Below, piece after piece: positions 44,297 through 54,126 of a DNA stretch of 64,000 bases (position 1 is the first letter of the stretch; each line of letters opens with the position of its first letter). The stretch spans positions 72,325-136,324 of the forward strand of contig CAVKGV010000007.1 in NCBI GenBank assembly GCA_963656065.1. The letters run 5' to 3'. The notes beneath the pieces were generated by a model. It was not told the DNA's origin and did not search any database. It saw nothing but the letters and a program-made list of their open reading frames with translations. A program made the position numbers and the translations under genes. This DNA comes from Hallerella sp963656065 (lineage in GTDB: Bacteria > Fibrobacterota > Fibrobacteria > Fibrobacterales > Fibrobacteraceae).

Positions 44297-45586
44297 ATGC
44301 GACAGACAATTCTTTGGCTTTTTCTTTTATCGTGGACGCTTTTTGCTTCAAACGTCGAACAGGCGATTCTGGCGCTCCCGCCTTCTGCAGAAGAAATGGT
44401 TCGCCGCGGTCGGACGCTTCTCCTGGAATCCTTGCAAAATGGCGATTCTGCCCTTGCGTTGCAGACGGTTTCTTTTTTGGAGGGAAAATATTCGGAGCAT
44501 ATTTGTCCTTTTTCCCGGATGGAAAAGGGGCTGGTCTATTTGCAGGTTCAAAAATACGATTCCGCTTGGACGGAGCTTGTCCGTGAACGTCGCCTGTTTG
44601 CTCCGCAAGCGAAACCGGCGACTACTGTTGCGGAACGGTGCGCTGTCGAATCGTCTGGCGGAAATAGCGATTTTCTCTATTTTCATGATGAACTGTTTGC
44701 CTATCTGAAGCGAAATTTTACATGGACAGGGCAAAAGATGGACAGCTTGTTTGAGCTTGTCCAGACATCGTCGGTAGAGGCGTTTTACAAGGAAGCGATT
44801 CCGGCGTTTTTCCCGGTAGTTTTTTCGTGGGAACGGCGAAGCGATCTTTATTCCCGGTCGGCTGAAAGTTTTGTCCAAAAATATCCGGACGACGAAAATG
44901 GAATCTGGCTTCGTGAAAATTTTTTAACCGCCGAACAAAAACAGGAGACGAATCGCTCCGAGGATGTTTTCCAGGCGCATTTATACGGGAGTGGAGTCGG
45001 CTTTGAATTCTTGACGGGGCTTGGGTTCTTGACTTCGGACTTCAAAAAGGAATTTCGCCATAAATACTGGGATTATTATATGGCTCTTCCCATCCAGCTC
45101 TTTCGCATGACTTTTACGCCATTCGTTTCGTTCGGGGTTTTGGAAACGCGGGAAAACCGTCAATTTGCCGATGTCCTTTGGGAAAAAAACAGTGAACTTG
45201 CCATTTTGGAAGGCGGAATGACATTGGGCTTCGTCGCTTTGGACAGCCGATTTTTCAAAGTGGAACCGTTTCTTGGAATTGCTTCGGCGGAACTTGCGCT
45301 GCCCGATAATTCGGCTGACTATTACTATTATGCGGATAAGCCAAACAACAATTATCATCGTCTCAAGCATTATGTGGAAGGCAACCATTCCGTCGCCTAT
45401 CTCGCCGGAATTTCAGGAGAGTTCCGACTGCTGTCTATCTGTTCGCGTCGAACCGATGCGCCTATCTCTTCGCTCTCCTTGCGCGTCAAGTATATGGCGC
45501 ATTTTCTAGACCACGATTTGGGCTATCAAAAATTAAATGGCGTTTCGCACCAGATTTTGGCAGGTATCGGATTTTTCATCTGGTGA
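44297..45586 (+). CDS. Exported protein of unknown function
   Basis: A 429-residue protein with a signal peptide (RQTILWLFLLSWTLFASN). About residues 40-100 look TPR-like (small helical pairs with Ala/Leu/Tyr). The C-terminal ~170 residues are beta-rich and aromatic, ending FFIW, which suggests an outer-membrane barrel. Start ATG 44297; TTG 44291 is less likely. It follows the regulator-lipoprotein pair by 30 bases and may be co-transcribed. Confidence 0.65.
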   Translation: MRQTILWLFLLSWTLFASNVEQAILALPPSAEEMVRRGRTLLLESLQNGDSALALQTVSFLEGKYSEHICPFSRMEKGLVYLQVQKYDSAWTELVRERRLFAPQAKPATTVAERCAVESSGGNSDFLYFHDELFAYLKRNFTWTGQKMDSLFELVQTSSVEAFYKEAIPAFFPVVFSWERRSDLYSRSAESFVQKYPDDENGIWLRENFLTAEQKQETNRSEDVFQAHLYGSGVGFEFLTGLGFLTSDFKKEFRHKYWDYYMALPIQLFRMTFTPFVSFGVLETRENRQFADVLWEKNSELAILEGGMTLGFVALDSRFFKVEPFLGIASAELALPDNSADYYYYADKPNNNYHRLKHYVEGNHSVAYLAGISGEFRLLSICSRRTDAPISSLSLRVKYMAHFLDHDLGYQKLNGVSHQILAGIGFFIW

Positions 45587-45594
45587 AGCCTCGG

Positions 45595-45891
45595 TCAGTC
45601 GTCGATGAACTGGTAAACCACTTCGTTTTCTTTTGCCATGCCGAATTTTGTGCGGGCAATCGATTCGATATAAAAGGAATCCTTGCGCAGCCGTTCCCCT
45701 TCGTGATGACGGGCTAAAAGTTCCGCCTGGAGAGATTCTTTTTCCTGCTCGAGGCGGACGATTTGATTCTTTAATTTGTGTTGGCTCCACAGACCGTTTT
45801 CGCCTAGAATGAAAGACCAGAGAAACGCTCCGGTTACGACCGCCAATACCGTGCCTAAGATTTGAAAAATTCCGATTTTCCGAACGATCAC
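45595..45891 (-). CDS. FtsB/DivIC-like septum protein
   Basis: 98 residues: a short cytoplasmic start, one membrane helix (about 10-32) and a coiled coil (about 40-75), then ARTKFGMAKENEVVYQF, the usual ending of FtsB/DivIC. It would link FtsL and FtsQ in the divisome. Its ATG overlaps the stop of dprA (45888-45891), so it is translated from the dprA transcript. Confidence 0.85.
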   Translation of the reverse strand: MIVRKIGIFQILGTVLAVVTGAFLWSFILGENGLWSQHKLKNQIVRLEQEKESLQAELLARHHEGERLRKDSFYIESIARTKFGMAKENEVVYQFIDD

Positions 45892-46793
45892 TGTGACCCC
45901 GCAGTTAAAAAGTGAAATTCATTTCCATCTTTTGAATGGACCAGGCCTGCAATTTCCAGTTCCGTCAATATAGCTAAAAGCCGCGAAATCGGAATGCCCG
46001 AATTGTGCCGGAGCGTTTCTAGGGAATGCGTAAAACCGGAACATTCCCGGAAAAGATTTTGGGCGTCGCTTTCAAGTTGGATTCCCGTCCGAAACAAATC
46101 CTCCGGAGTCGGATCGGACAAATATTTTGCTCCGCAAAGATCCGGAAAATCTTCGGGATTCCAGATGGGAGCGGCTTCTTTTTTGGCGATGCAGCGGTTG
46201 GGGCCTTGTGACGTTTTTGCGAGGATGTTTCCCGGGACGCAGAGAACGGGCCGCTTGAGTTCCCGGGCGAAACGAACGGTCAGCAGTCCGCCGCCGGATT
46301 CCTTGCTCTCGATGAGGGTTGTGCTTTTGCAGAGCCCTGCGATGATGCGATTTCTTTCGTGAAACATAAATTTTAACGATGGAGTTTTATGTGCGTATTC
46401 GGAAAGGATCGCTCCTCCGTTTTGCAAAATTTGCCGGGCGACGTTTCCGCGGGATCCTCCGATGTCCGCTTCGATTCCCTGTGCGATGACGGCAACGGTC
46501 GGAATATTCGAGCGAATCGAGTGAATATGGCAGAAACAGTCGATTCCCTGGGCAAGACCGGATACGACGACGGCATCGGTTCCGCGCAGATGGGCGATGA
46601 GGCTTTGGCAAATATCTTCGGCGTAGGGACTTGGCCGCCTTGTCCCTACCATCGCTACCCAGGATCTGTCAAAATCCGGTAGGGTCCCGCGATAGTAAAG
46701 CCTTTCTGGCGGTTTGGAAAGTTCGAGTAGCTTTTTGGGAAAAAATTCCCGTTCGAGTACGTGGACCGGAAAATTGCTAGTTTTGCATTCCAT
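45888..46793 (-). CDS. dprA: DNA processing protein DprA
   Basis: A 301-residue protein that loads RecA on incoming single-stranded DNA. The Rossmann-like core has VAMVGTRRPSPYAE, VVSGLAQGIDCFCH, GGAILSEYAH, FHERNRIIAGL and IESKESGGGLLT; the last ~70 residues are a winged helix. Start ATG 46793 has aaagga seven bases upstream. That ribosome site and the ATG lie inside and overlap the divergent mazG start (46792). ftsB-like gene follows directly. Confidence 0.94.
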   Translation of the reverse strand: MECKTSNFPVHVLEREFFPKKLLELSKPPERLYYRGTLPDFDRSWVAMVGTRRPSPYAEDICQSLIAHLRGTDAVVVSGLAQGIDCFCHIHSIRSNIPTVAVIAQGIEADIGGSRGNVARQILQNGGAILSEYAHKTPSLKFMFHERNRIIAGLCKSTTLIESKESGGGLLTVRFARELKRPVLCVPGNILAKTSQGPNRCIAKKEAAPIWNPEDFPDLCGAKYLSDPTPEDLFRTGIQLESDAQNLFRECSGFTHSLETLRHNSGIPISRLLAILTELEIAGLVHSKDGNEFHFLTAGSQ

Positions 46794-47604
46794 GAAATAT
46801 TCCTTTGCTGATCTTGTGGATATTATGAAACGGCTCCGGGCGAAAGACGGATGTCCGTGGGACAGGGAACAGACGACGCAAAGCCTCTTGCCCTATCTGA
46901 TCGAAGAGTCTTCGGAGTTTATCGATGCGGCCCAGGCGGGAGACAAAGCTCACATGTGCGAGGAACTCGGCGATGTCCTGTTTCAAGTCGTCTTTAACGC
47001 ACAGGTCGCCGATGAACGCGGGGATTTCAATATCAACGATGTCGTGCAGGCGGTGAGCGAGAAGATGGTCCGCCGTCATCCTCATGTATTTGGAAATACG
47101 CATGTAAGCGGAACCGGCGAAGTCCTTGCGCGCTGGGAAGAGATCAAGGCGACCGAAAAGAACAATGCGGACTTGAAGGAAAAGTCGGCGATGGACAAGG
47201 TTTCCCGGAGCATGCCGACGCTCGCGCGGGCGCAGGAAATGGGACGCAGGGCCTGGAAGGACGGCTTTGACTGGAAGTCCGACGATGCCGTTTTTGAAAA
47301 GGTTCGCGAGGAGTATGGTGAATTTCTGGATGAATACGGAAAAGCGACTGCGGAGAATCCCAACAAGGAACGCATGGAAGAAGAGCTCGGCGATTTGCTT
47401 TTTACGCTCTGCCACTTGGCGCGACATCTCGGGTTGAATGCGGAAACGGCACTGCTTCGTGCGAATGCCAAGTTCGACGCCCGCTATCGGATGCTCGAAA
47501 AATTGGCAAAAGCGGAAACGCCCAAAAAATCCCTCAAGGAACGTTCGTCCGAGGAACTGCTCGCCCTTTGGAGCGAAGCGAAGAACGCGGTCAGTCAAAA
47601 ATGA
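46792..47604 (+). CDS. mazG: Nucleoside triphosphate pyrophosphohydrolase
   Basis: A 270-residue two-domain MazG. Each half has the EExxE + ExxD metal site: LIEESSEFIDA with EELGDVLFQVVF in the first, and REEYGEFLDE with EEELGDLLFTLCH in the second. It hydrolyses NTPs and damaged nucleotides to monophosphates. Start ATG 46792 is chosen because the family opening (FADLVDIMKRLRAKDGCPWD) begins there. The start codon overlaps that of dprA on the other strand by two bases. Confidence 0.95.
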   Translation: MKYSFADLVDIMKRLRAKDGCPWDREQTTQSLLPYLIEESSEFIDAAQAGDKAHMCEELGDVLFQVVFNAQVADERGDFNINDVVQAVSEKMVRRHPHVFGNTHVSGTGEVLARWEEIKATEKNNADLKEKSAMDKVSRSMPTLARAQEMGRRAWKDGFDWKSDDAVFEKVREEYGEFLDEYGKATAENPNKERMEEELGDLLFTLCHLARHLGLNAETALLRANAKFDARYRMLEKLAKAETPKKSLKERSSEELLALWSEAKNAVSQK

Positions 47605-47806
47605 GGTTGTTTACCGAAAGACCTACGAAAAATACGAGCAGATAGCCGTACCAGAGGATGGTCAGCGGATAATTCAGGATCCGCTTGGACTTGCTTTCGA
47701 TAGACTTGTTTTTCTCGGCGATACGGACGAGGTTCCGCTTGAAATAAAAAACGGTTCCGGCTGTGCCGACAAGGCTGATTAGGATGAGAATGAATCCAGA
47801 AAGCAT
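47591..47806 (-). CDS. Small two-helix membrane protein, unknown
   Basis: 71 residues with two hydrophobic helices (about 2-22 and 48-66) joined by a basic loop (KRNLVRIAEKNKS). Start ATG 47806 is preferred to an upstream ATG at 47860, which gives no signal-like start. It overlaps the mazG end by 14 bases in convergent direction. No family recognised. Confidence 0.55.
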   Translation of the reverse strand: MLSGFILILISLVGTAGTVFYFKRNLVRIAEKNKSIESKSKRILNYPLTILWYGYLLVFFVGLSVNNLIFD

Positions 47807-47967
47807 ATTCCAAAAATACAAAATTTTGATACCGGATTCCCTGCCGGCAAAACTTGGCATGGCAAATGGCCTAAATTTTTTTGTCGCCGGTTGCCCGATG
47901 CCTGTAAATTTTCTCTATTTGACGAAGCCCATGGCTCGTTTATGTAAACGATCCTTTCTTTTATGAG

Positions 47968-48423
47968 GTGTATTTGGATAATCGGGAAAAACTGGATTCC
48001 CTGATCGCCGAAGCTTGCGAGGCTTCCGGTGTGGAGCTTGTCGAGTTCGACATGTTCAAGGCTGGGATGCGTAAAATTCTTCGCATCTATATCGACAAGG
48101 CGGAAGGCGTCGATGTCGAGGATTGCGCAGCGGTCAGCCGTCATCTTTCCGATGCGATGGACAGTGACGAATCGCTGATTGACGGTGCCTATACGCTTGA
48201 AGTTTCTTCTCCGGGGATAGACCGTCCCCTGAAGTCCTCTCGGGATTTTGAGCGCAACTTGAACCGTCTCTTGCGGATTACGCGTGAATCGGGAAAGCCG
48301 CTCGTCGGAACGCTGGTCGCTTTTGACGAACAAAATTTAACCCTGTCGGTAAAAGGCGTGACAGAACAGGTCTTGGTTCCTCGGTCCGAGATTCTCTCTG
48401 CCAAAGTAGAAGTTCAATTCTAA
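47968..48423 (+). CDS. rimP: Ribosome maturation factor RimP
   Basis: 151 residues; helps 30S ribosome assembly. The pattern ASGVELVEFD, RIYIDKAEGVDVEDCAAVSR and YTLEVSSPGIDRPL is diagnostic. The start may be GTG 47968, or TTG 47974, which has gaggtg just before it. First gene of the classical rimP-nusA-infB-rbfA-truB-ribF order. Confidence 0.95.
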   Translation: MYLDNREKLDSLIAEACEASGVELVEFDMFKAGMRKILRIYIDKAEGVDVEDCAAVSRHLSDAMDSDESLIDGAYTLEVSSPGIDRPLKSSRDFERNLNRLLRITRESGKPLVGTLVAFDEQNLTLSVKGVTEQVLVPRSEILSAKVEVQF

Positions 48424-48436
48424 AACAAAGGCTCTT

Positions 48437-49714
48437 ATGACAACGAAGAATAAGGAACCCAAAATCAATCTGATCGAAGCCTTGAAGGCCGTGGTCGATG
48501 TCAAGAATATCGATGATTCTGTCGTGGAAGAGGCGCTCAAGGATGCGCTGATCACTGCAGCCCGCAAGTACTTAAATATCGACAAGCATTTCGATGTACA
48601 TATCGACAAGGAGACGAACGAAATTTCAATCGCCTTGGTGGTCGATATCGTCGATGACTATCCGGACTACGATCCGTCGCTCGATGCCGCTACCGTCCAG
48701 GAAATGGATGAACATTATATGCTGGTCGATCAGGCGCGCGACGTGAACCCGGATGTCCAGGCTGGAGACCATCTTGAAATGGAACTTCCGGTCTCCGCAT
48801 TCGGTCGGCAGGCCATCCAGACCGCGAAGCAGTTTTTGATCCAGCATATCCGGGATGCTGAACGCAACAAGATAGTGGAAACATACCGCGATAGAATCGG
48901 TTCGATTGTCAACGGGGAAGTTCTCCGCATCGAAAGTCGCAATGCGATTGTTTCTATCGGGCGCCAGACCGAAGCCGTTCTTCCGTCCAAGGAACAGCTC
49001 CCGAAGGAACGTTTCCAGCAGGGAAGCTCGGTCAAGGCGGTCATCAAGGCTGTCGCCGAATCCGCAAAGAACGGGGCGCAGGTCATCCTTTCGCGTACGA
49101 GCGAAATGTTCCTTTATGAACTGTTCCGTCAGGAAGTTCCTGAAATCTTTGACGGTTCCGTGGAAATCAAAGGCGTTGTTCGCGACCCGGGATTCCGGGC
49201 GAAGATTTCCGTGTTCGCTCACGATGCTCGAATCGATCCGGTCGGTGCGTGTGTCGGCATGAAAGGTGCGCGCGTCCAGGCGATTGTCCGTGAACTCGGA
49301 AACGAGCGCATCGATATCGTCCACTGGGATCCGGATCTGATTACCTTTATCCGTCACGCCCTTTCCCCGGCGAATATCGTCAAGTATTTCGAGGTGCCGG
49401 GAACATGCCGCGTTGTCGTGATTATCGCCGATGAAGATTTGGCCCAGGCTATCGGTCGAAACGGACAGAACGTCAAGTTGGCTTCGCTCCTGGTGGAACA
49501 CGACCTGGATGTTTTCGGGGAAAAGGAATGGTCCGAAAAAAGCGACGAGGAACGCCAGAAAATTACGACTGCGCGTCCGAGCGAAATCATCAAGGCGAAC
49601 GAACTTCGGTCGGAAAACGCACCTCTCTTCAAGGAAGAAACTTCTGTCGAAGTCGAACCGCTTGTGGCGGATGCTCCCGTTTCCGAAAACGAAAATACGG
49701 AAGTGGAAGGTTAA
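48437..49714 (+). CDS. nusA: Transcription elongation/termination factor NusA
   Basis: A 425-residue NusA: N-terminal RNA-polymerase-binding domain (about 1-130), S1 domain (about 135-205, GSIVNGEVLRIE), and two KH domains (PVGACVGMKGARVQAIV, and IADEDLAQAIGRNGQNVKLAS). The C-terminal acidic repeats found in Proteobacteria are replaced by a short acidic tail. Fourteen bases after rimP. Confidence 0.97.
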   Translation: MTTKNKEPKINLIEALKAVVDVKNIDDSVVEEALKDALITAARKYLNIDKHFDVHIDKETNEISIALVVDIVDDYPDYDPSLDAATVQEMDEHYMLVDQARDVNPDVQAGDHLEMELPVSAFGRQAIQTAKQFLIQHIRDAERNKIVETYRDRIGSIVNGEVLRIESRNAIVSIGRQTEAVLPSKEQLPKERFQQGSSVKAVIKAVAESAKNGAQVILSRTSEMFLYELFRQEVPEIFDGSVEIKGVVRDPGFRAKISVFAHDARIDPVGACVGMKGARVQAIVRELGNERIDIVHWDPDLITFIRHALSPANIVKYFEVPGTCRVVVIIADEDLAQAIGRNGQNVKLASLLVEHDLDVFGEKEWSEKSDEERQKITTARPSEIIKANELRSENAPLFKEETSVEVEPLVADAPVSENENTEVEG

Positions 49715-49753
49715 GGAAGTCTAGAAGTTCGCTACATTGGAGCAAAAGCATCG

Positions 49754-52700
49754 ATGAGTAATGAAGTTATGATCACCCCGGGCGAATGGGCCAAGAAACA
49801 TGGCGTCGATCCGAGCCGCGTTGTTGCACTTCTGCACGAAAATGGCGTGCAGGTCTTGACACCGTTTACCCCAGTTCCACAAATGTCTTTTGCTTCAATT
49901 GAAGCGCAAGTGATGGACGAAAAAGCAAAAGCCGATGCGCGTCGGGCAAAAACTGCCGGTCTGCGCAAGAACCAGAAAAAAGTCGCTGACGAAAAGGCGG
50001 CTTCTTCCCGGTCTGAGGCCCAGGCGCCTGCGCCGGCTGTTCCGACGGATTCCCATCGGGTCGTCAAGGGAAAGTTTGGAAGCGGCAGCAAGTTCTCGCG
50101 TCCGGATAGCGCATCTCGTTCAAATTCCAAGCCGGCGGTTACGAAAACTCTAGACAGTTTGCAAGGCAAGCCCGCTTCTGTGGAAAAGTCGGCGGTGGCG
50201 AAGACGGTTTCTGAAGCGCCAAAAGCCGATGTTGCCGTTTCAAAATCTGTGGAGAACAAGACGGATTCCGCTCCAACCGAAAAAGTCGCCGTTCCAACGC
50301 CTGTGGCGAAACCCTTTGCCGGCGATGCCAAGGCGGCAGAAAGTAAACCGGCTGCTCCGGTTGCTTCGGCAAAGCCCGCTGCTCCGCAAACCATTTCAAC
50401 GGCGAGGCCTAATCCGGTAGCAAAACCCCAGATGCCTCCGGCTAGACCGCAGGTCCATGCGGTAGGGGAATTGCGCCAGGTAGAAATGAAGGCCCAGGTC
50501 TTTAAACCCGATGCGGCGATTCTTGCCCGTATCGAAAAGTCGAGACAGCAGGCGGCTGCGCAACATCGAAATCGCAATTCCGGTTCAAGCCAAGGTTATA
50601 CGGGGCATTTCGGACCGGGAGCGGGACGCGGCACGGGAGGCGCTTCGCGTTATCGGAACGGAACTTCGGCTCCAGCAAACGGAACGCGTTCTTTCGGCGG
50701 CCAGTCGCGTGGCGGACATTTCTCCGGCCAGGCGATGCAGGACGTCTTCGCCAATGCGCAAAACAATGCGGGTGGAAACAACCGTTTCGGTGGCGGCAAG
50801 GGCGGACAAAGTCACGGCGGAAGCCAGGATCGCTTCAAGGGCAAGCGCGGCAAGAACGGTCGGGACAACAAGGATAATCGCTTTGAACAAGGCGAACAGC
50901 AGGATGCGATTCGCCAGAATGTTTCGCGTGTGATGGCTTCTCTTTCCAAGAACCCGGTCAAGAAGGTTTATCACAAGGACAAGAGCGCAACACCTGATGG
51001 TGAACAGCGCAAGATTTTGAAAACCTCGGATTTCATCACGGTCGGTGAACTTGCCGGAATGATGGACCAGATGCCTGCGCGTGTCATTGCGAAGTGCATG
51101 GAAATGGGCATGATGGTGACGATCAATGCCCGGTTGGATTTTGATACGATCCAGATTCTTGCCGATGAATTCGGTTACGAAGCGCAGCTGATGGAAGAAT
51201 ACGAAGAAGAATCCCTCGGTGGCGTGGAAGATGAAAAGTCGGATGATCTAGAACCGCGTCATCCTGTCGTAACGGTGATGGGACACGTGGACCACGGAAA
51301 GACATCCCTTTTGGACTGGATCCGGAAAACGCACGTCGTTTCGGGCGAATCCGGCGGTATTACCCAGCATATCGGCGCTTATGAAGTGACGACTTCCGTT
51401 GGAAAGGTCACGTTCCTCGATACGCCGGGTCATGAAGCTTTCAGCGCGATGCGTGCCCGCGGTTCCCAGGTGACGGATGTTATCGTCCTTGTCGTTGCCG
51501 CGGATTCGATGGTGATGCCCCAGACTGTGGAATCCATTGAGCTCGCGCATCGGGAACAGGTCCCCATTGTCGTTGCGATTACCAAGATGGACCTGCCGAC
51601 AGCGAATCCGGACAAGATTCGTACGCAGCTTGCAGAACGCGGTGTCGAAGTGGAACAGTGGGGCGGCAACGTGAGCTGCATCGAAGTCTCGGCGCGGACC
51701 GGTGCCGGAATGCCCCAACTCCTCGAAACGCTTGCTCTCGAAGCGGAAGTCCTAGAACTCAAGGCATCCAAGTCGGCGCGTGCCCGCGGTGCGGTTGTGG
51801 AATCGAAGCTCGATCCGGGCAAAGGTTCCATGGCGACGATTCTCATCCAGAACGGTACGCTCCACGTGGGCGATCCGTTTGTCTGCGGCATTTACGCCGG
51901 ACGCGTGCGAGCGATGTTCGATGATCGCGGCAAGCAGATGAAGGAAGCCGGACCGTCGACTCCGTGCCAGGTCCTCGGCTTTGACGGAACCCCGCAGGCT
52001 GGTGACGAGCTCGCCGTGGTCGAAGACGAAAAGTCCGCACGTGAAATCGCTTCCAAGCGCCGGATGGCTGCGCGTGAACGCGACCTGCGTGCACGTAAGT
52101 CGATTTCTCTCGAATCGACTTACGAAGGCGTCAAGAACGGAACGGTTTCTGAACTCAACCTGATTATCAAGGCTGACGTGGGCGGCTCTTCCGAAGCGAT
52201 TGCCGCTAGCCTCGAAAAACTTTCGAACAGCGAAGTCAAGGTCAATATTATCCGTAAGGGCGTCGGAGCGATTACCGATTCCGATATCTTGCTCGCTTCG
52301 ACTTCCCAGGCGGTGATTATCGCGTTCCACCTGATGCCGTCCCTTTCTATCCGTGAAATGGCGCAGAAGGAAGGCATCCAAATCAAGAATTACCGCGTCA
52401 TCTACGAGATCATCGACGATATCAAGAACACGGTCGAAGGCCTTCTCAAACCGACGACTCGCGAAGAACTTACCGGTGAAGCGGAAATCCGCCAGGTGTT
52501 CAAGATTCCGAAAGTCGGCATCATCGCGGGCTGTATGGTCACGGACGGCGAAGTCGATCGCAACAGCCGCGTCCATGTCTATCGAAACGGCGTGGAACTC
52601 GGGCAGACCGAAGTCCAGTCCCTGAAGCGTCACAAGGACAATGTCAAGTCCGTTGCGCGTGGCTTCGAGTGCGGTATCGGCCTGAAGGGTTATGACAATC

Positions 52701-52846
52701 TGCAGGAAGGCGATACGCTGATGTTCTTCAAGGAAGTCACCGTCGCCCGTACGCTTGCCGATGTCGCTCGCGATGAAGCGTTGGCCAAGGCGAAGAAGGA
52801 AGCGGAAGAAAAGGCGAATGCCGAAAACAAGGAACCCAATGCCTAG
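49754..52846 (+). CDS. infB: Translation initiation factor IF-2
   Basis: 1030 residues; brings fMet-tRNA to the 30S subunit. A short N-terminal module (about 1-60) is followed by a long low-complexity linker (about 65-400), first Ala/Pro/Lys-rich, then Gly/Arg/Asn-rich. The GTPase domain starts near residue 505: GHVDHGKTSL, DTPGHEAF, TKMD. Domains II-IV follow. The Gly/Arg part is unusually long and could bind RNA. Confidence 0.98.
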   Translation: MSNEVMITPGEWAKKHGVDPSRVVALLHENGVQVLTPFTPVPQMSFASIEAQVMDEKAKADARRAKTAGLRKNQKKVADEKAASSRSEAQAPAPAVPTDSHRVVKGKFGSGSKFSRPDSASRSNSKPAVTKTLDSLQGKPASVEKSAVAKTVSEAPKADVAVSKSVENKTDSAPTEKVAVPTPVAKPFAGDAKAAESKPAAPVASAKPAAPQTISTARPNPVAKPQMPPARPQVHAVGELRQVEMKAQVFKPDAAILARIEKSRQQAAAQHRNRNSGSSQGYTGHFGPGAGRGTGGASRYRNGTSAPANGTRSFGGQSRGGHFSGQAMQDVFANAQNNAGGNNRFGGGKGGQSHGGSQDRFKGKRGKNGRDNKDNRFEQGEQQDAIRQNVSRVMASLSKNPVKKVYHKDKSATPDGEQRKILKTSDFITVGELAGMMDQMPARVIAKCMEMGMMVTINARLDFDTIQILADEFGYEAQLMEEYEEESLGGVEDEKSDDLEPRHPVVTVMGHVDHGKTSLLDWIRKTHVVSGESGGITQHIGAYEVTTSVGKVTFLDTPGHEAFSAMRARGSQVTDVIVLVVAADSMVMPQTVESIELAHREQVPIVVAITKMDLPTANPDKIRTQLAERGVEVEQWGGNVSCIEVSARTGAGMPQLLETLALEAEVLELKASKSARARGAVVESKLDPGKGSMATILIQNGTLHVGDPFVCGIYAGRVRAMFDDRGKQMKEAGPSTPCQVLGFDGTPQAGDELAVVEDEKSAREIASKRRMAARERDLRARKSISLESTYEGVKNGTVSELNLIIKADVGGSSEAIAASLEKLSNSEVKVNIIRKGVGAITDSDILLASTSQAVIIAFHLMPSLSIREMAQKEGIQIKNYRVIYEIIDDIKNTVEGLLKPTTREELTGEAEIRQVFKIPKVGIIAGCMVTDGEVDRNSRVHVYRNGVELGQTEVQSLKRHKDNVKSVARGFECGIGLKGYDNLQEGDTLMFFKEVTVARTLADVARDEALAKAKKEAEEKANAENKEPNA

Positions 52847-53222
52847 AAATTCTCATAGCCACAGCAATCGTCGCGTACCGCGAACCGTGCGGTTAGACGA
52901 ACAGTTCCGCGAAGAGATAAGCAAACTCTTGATGAAAGGGCTTAAGGATCCGCGGGTCGGTTTCGTGACGATTAGCCGTGTGGAAATTACAAACGACCTG
53001 AGCTATGCGAAAGTCTATATTTCGGTTCTCGGATCGGACAGGGAAAAAGCGTCATCTTTGATAGGCCTCCGGAATTCTTCGGGATTTATCCGCACCTACT
53101 TGGGCAAGGCTCTCAAAATCCGCAAAATTCCCCAGCTGAATTTTGTCCTGGACGAAAGTCTTGACCACGCGATGCATATCGAAGAAATTCTTGCGGAACT
53201 AAAGGACTCGGGTGAACTCTAA
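52839..53222 (+). CDS. rbfA: Ribosome-binding factor A
   Basis: A 127-residue RbfA for 16S 5'-end maturation and cold adaptation. RRVPRTVRLDEQFREEISKLL, LKDPRVGFVTISRVE and YAKVYISVLG are typical. Start ATG 52839 overlaps the infB stop by 8 bases and has aaggaaccc upstream. Confidence 0.93.
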   Translation: MPRNSHSHSNRRVPRTVRLDEQFREEISKLLMKGLKDPRVGFVTISRVEITNDLSYAKVYISVLGSDREKASSLIGLRNSSGFIRTYLGKALKIRKIPQLNFVLDESLDHAMHIEEILAELKDSGEL

Positions 53223-54126
53223 TCCGTCTCTTTCGGGATTGATTTTGCTGGACAAGCCTTTTGGCGTTACCTCGTGCAATGCTCTCTTCCCCTTGCGGAA
53301 AATTTTCAAGACGCGTCGGGTTGGTCATGCGGGGTCGCTAGACATGCGGGCTTCGGGACTGATTGTCGCTGCCGTCGGTCGGGCGACAAGACTCTTGCCT
53401 TTTGTGGAAGCTGGAGAAAAATCCTATACGTTTTGTGCCCATTTTGGATATTCGACCGATACGGATGAATGGGACGGTGCGCTTCTCCGGGAGGATGAAT
53501 GTTCCGAAGCGATTACCGAAGAGGAAATTCTCAAAGTCTTGCCGGGCTTTATCGGGGAAGTCGAGCAGATTCCGCCGGGATTCAGCGCGGTCAAGCTTAA
53601 CGGACGCCGGGCTTCGGATCTTGTCCGCAAAGGCCATTCCGTCGAGTTGAAGTCCAGGAAAATTTTCATCCGGAACTTGCGCTTGGAAGGGACTTGCGAA
53701 GCTCCCCAAAACGCAACGGGAAAGATTCGCTCCTCGTATCGCTTTTCGTGCGATTGTTCCAAGGGAACGTATATCCGTTCGCTGGTGCGGGACATGGCGC
53801 TTGCGCTAGGAACTTTCGGCTCGGTCTCCGGAATTCGCCGTACGCGAATCGGGCATTTGAAACTGGAAGATGCGGTAAAGCCGGAAGAACTTTCCGAAAC
53901 GTCCCTTTTAAAACCGCAGGACTGCATGAACTTTCCTGTGGTCACCCTTACGGATCGACAGGTTCGAGCCTTTCAAAACGGTCGCGCGATTACGTGGAAT
54001 TCTTCTGAACTTGCCGGTTCGGACTTGATTTTTGCTGTCGATAAGCTTGGAGAGCTCAAAGCGGCCTGCGTTCTCTCTGATGGAATGCTCGCTCCGAAAT
54101 TTTATCTGGGAATGGAAAATGCCTGA
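53212..54126 (+). CDS. truB: tRNA pseudouridine(55) synthase
   Basis: A 304-residue TruB. The catalytic motif is GHAGSLDMRASGLIV with Asp in SLD; family relatives usually read GTLDPxAxG, so Ala-Gly-Ser and Met-Arg are small variations. KSYTF and YSTDTDEWDG fit the second motif. GTG start at 53212 overlaps rbfA by 11 bases. Confidence 0.95.
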   Translation: MNSNPSLSGLILLDKPFGVTSCNALFPLRKIFKTRRVGHAGSLDMRASGLIVAAVGRATRLLPFVEAGEKSYTFCAHFGYSTDTDEWDGALLREDECSEAITEEEILKVLPGFIGEVEQIPPGFSAVKLNGRRASDLVRKGHSVELKSRKIFIRNLRLEGTCEAPQNATGKIRSSYRFSCDCSKGTYIRSLVRDMALALGTFGSVSGIRRTRIGHLKLEDAVKPEELSETSLLKPQDCMNFPVVTLTDRQVRAFQNGRAITWNSSELAGSDLIFAVDKLGELKAACVLSDGMLAPKFYLGMENA

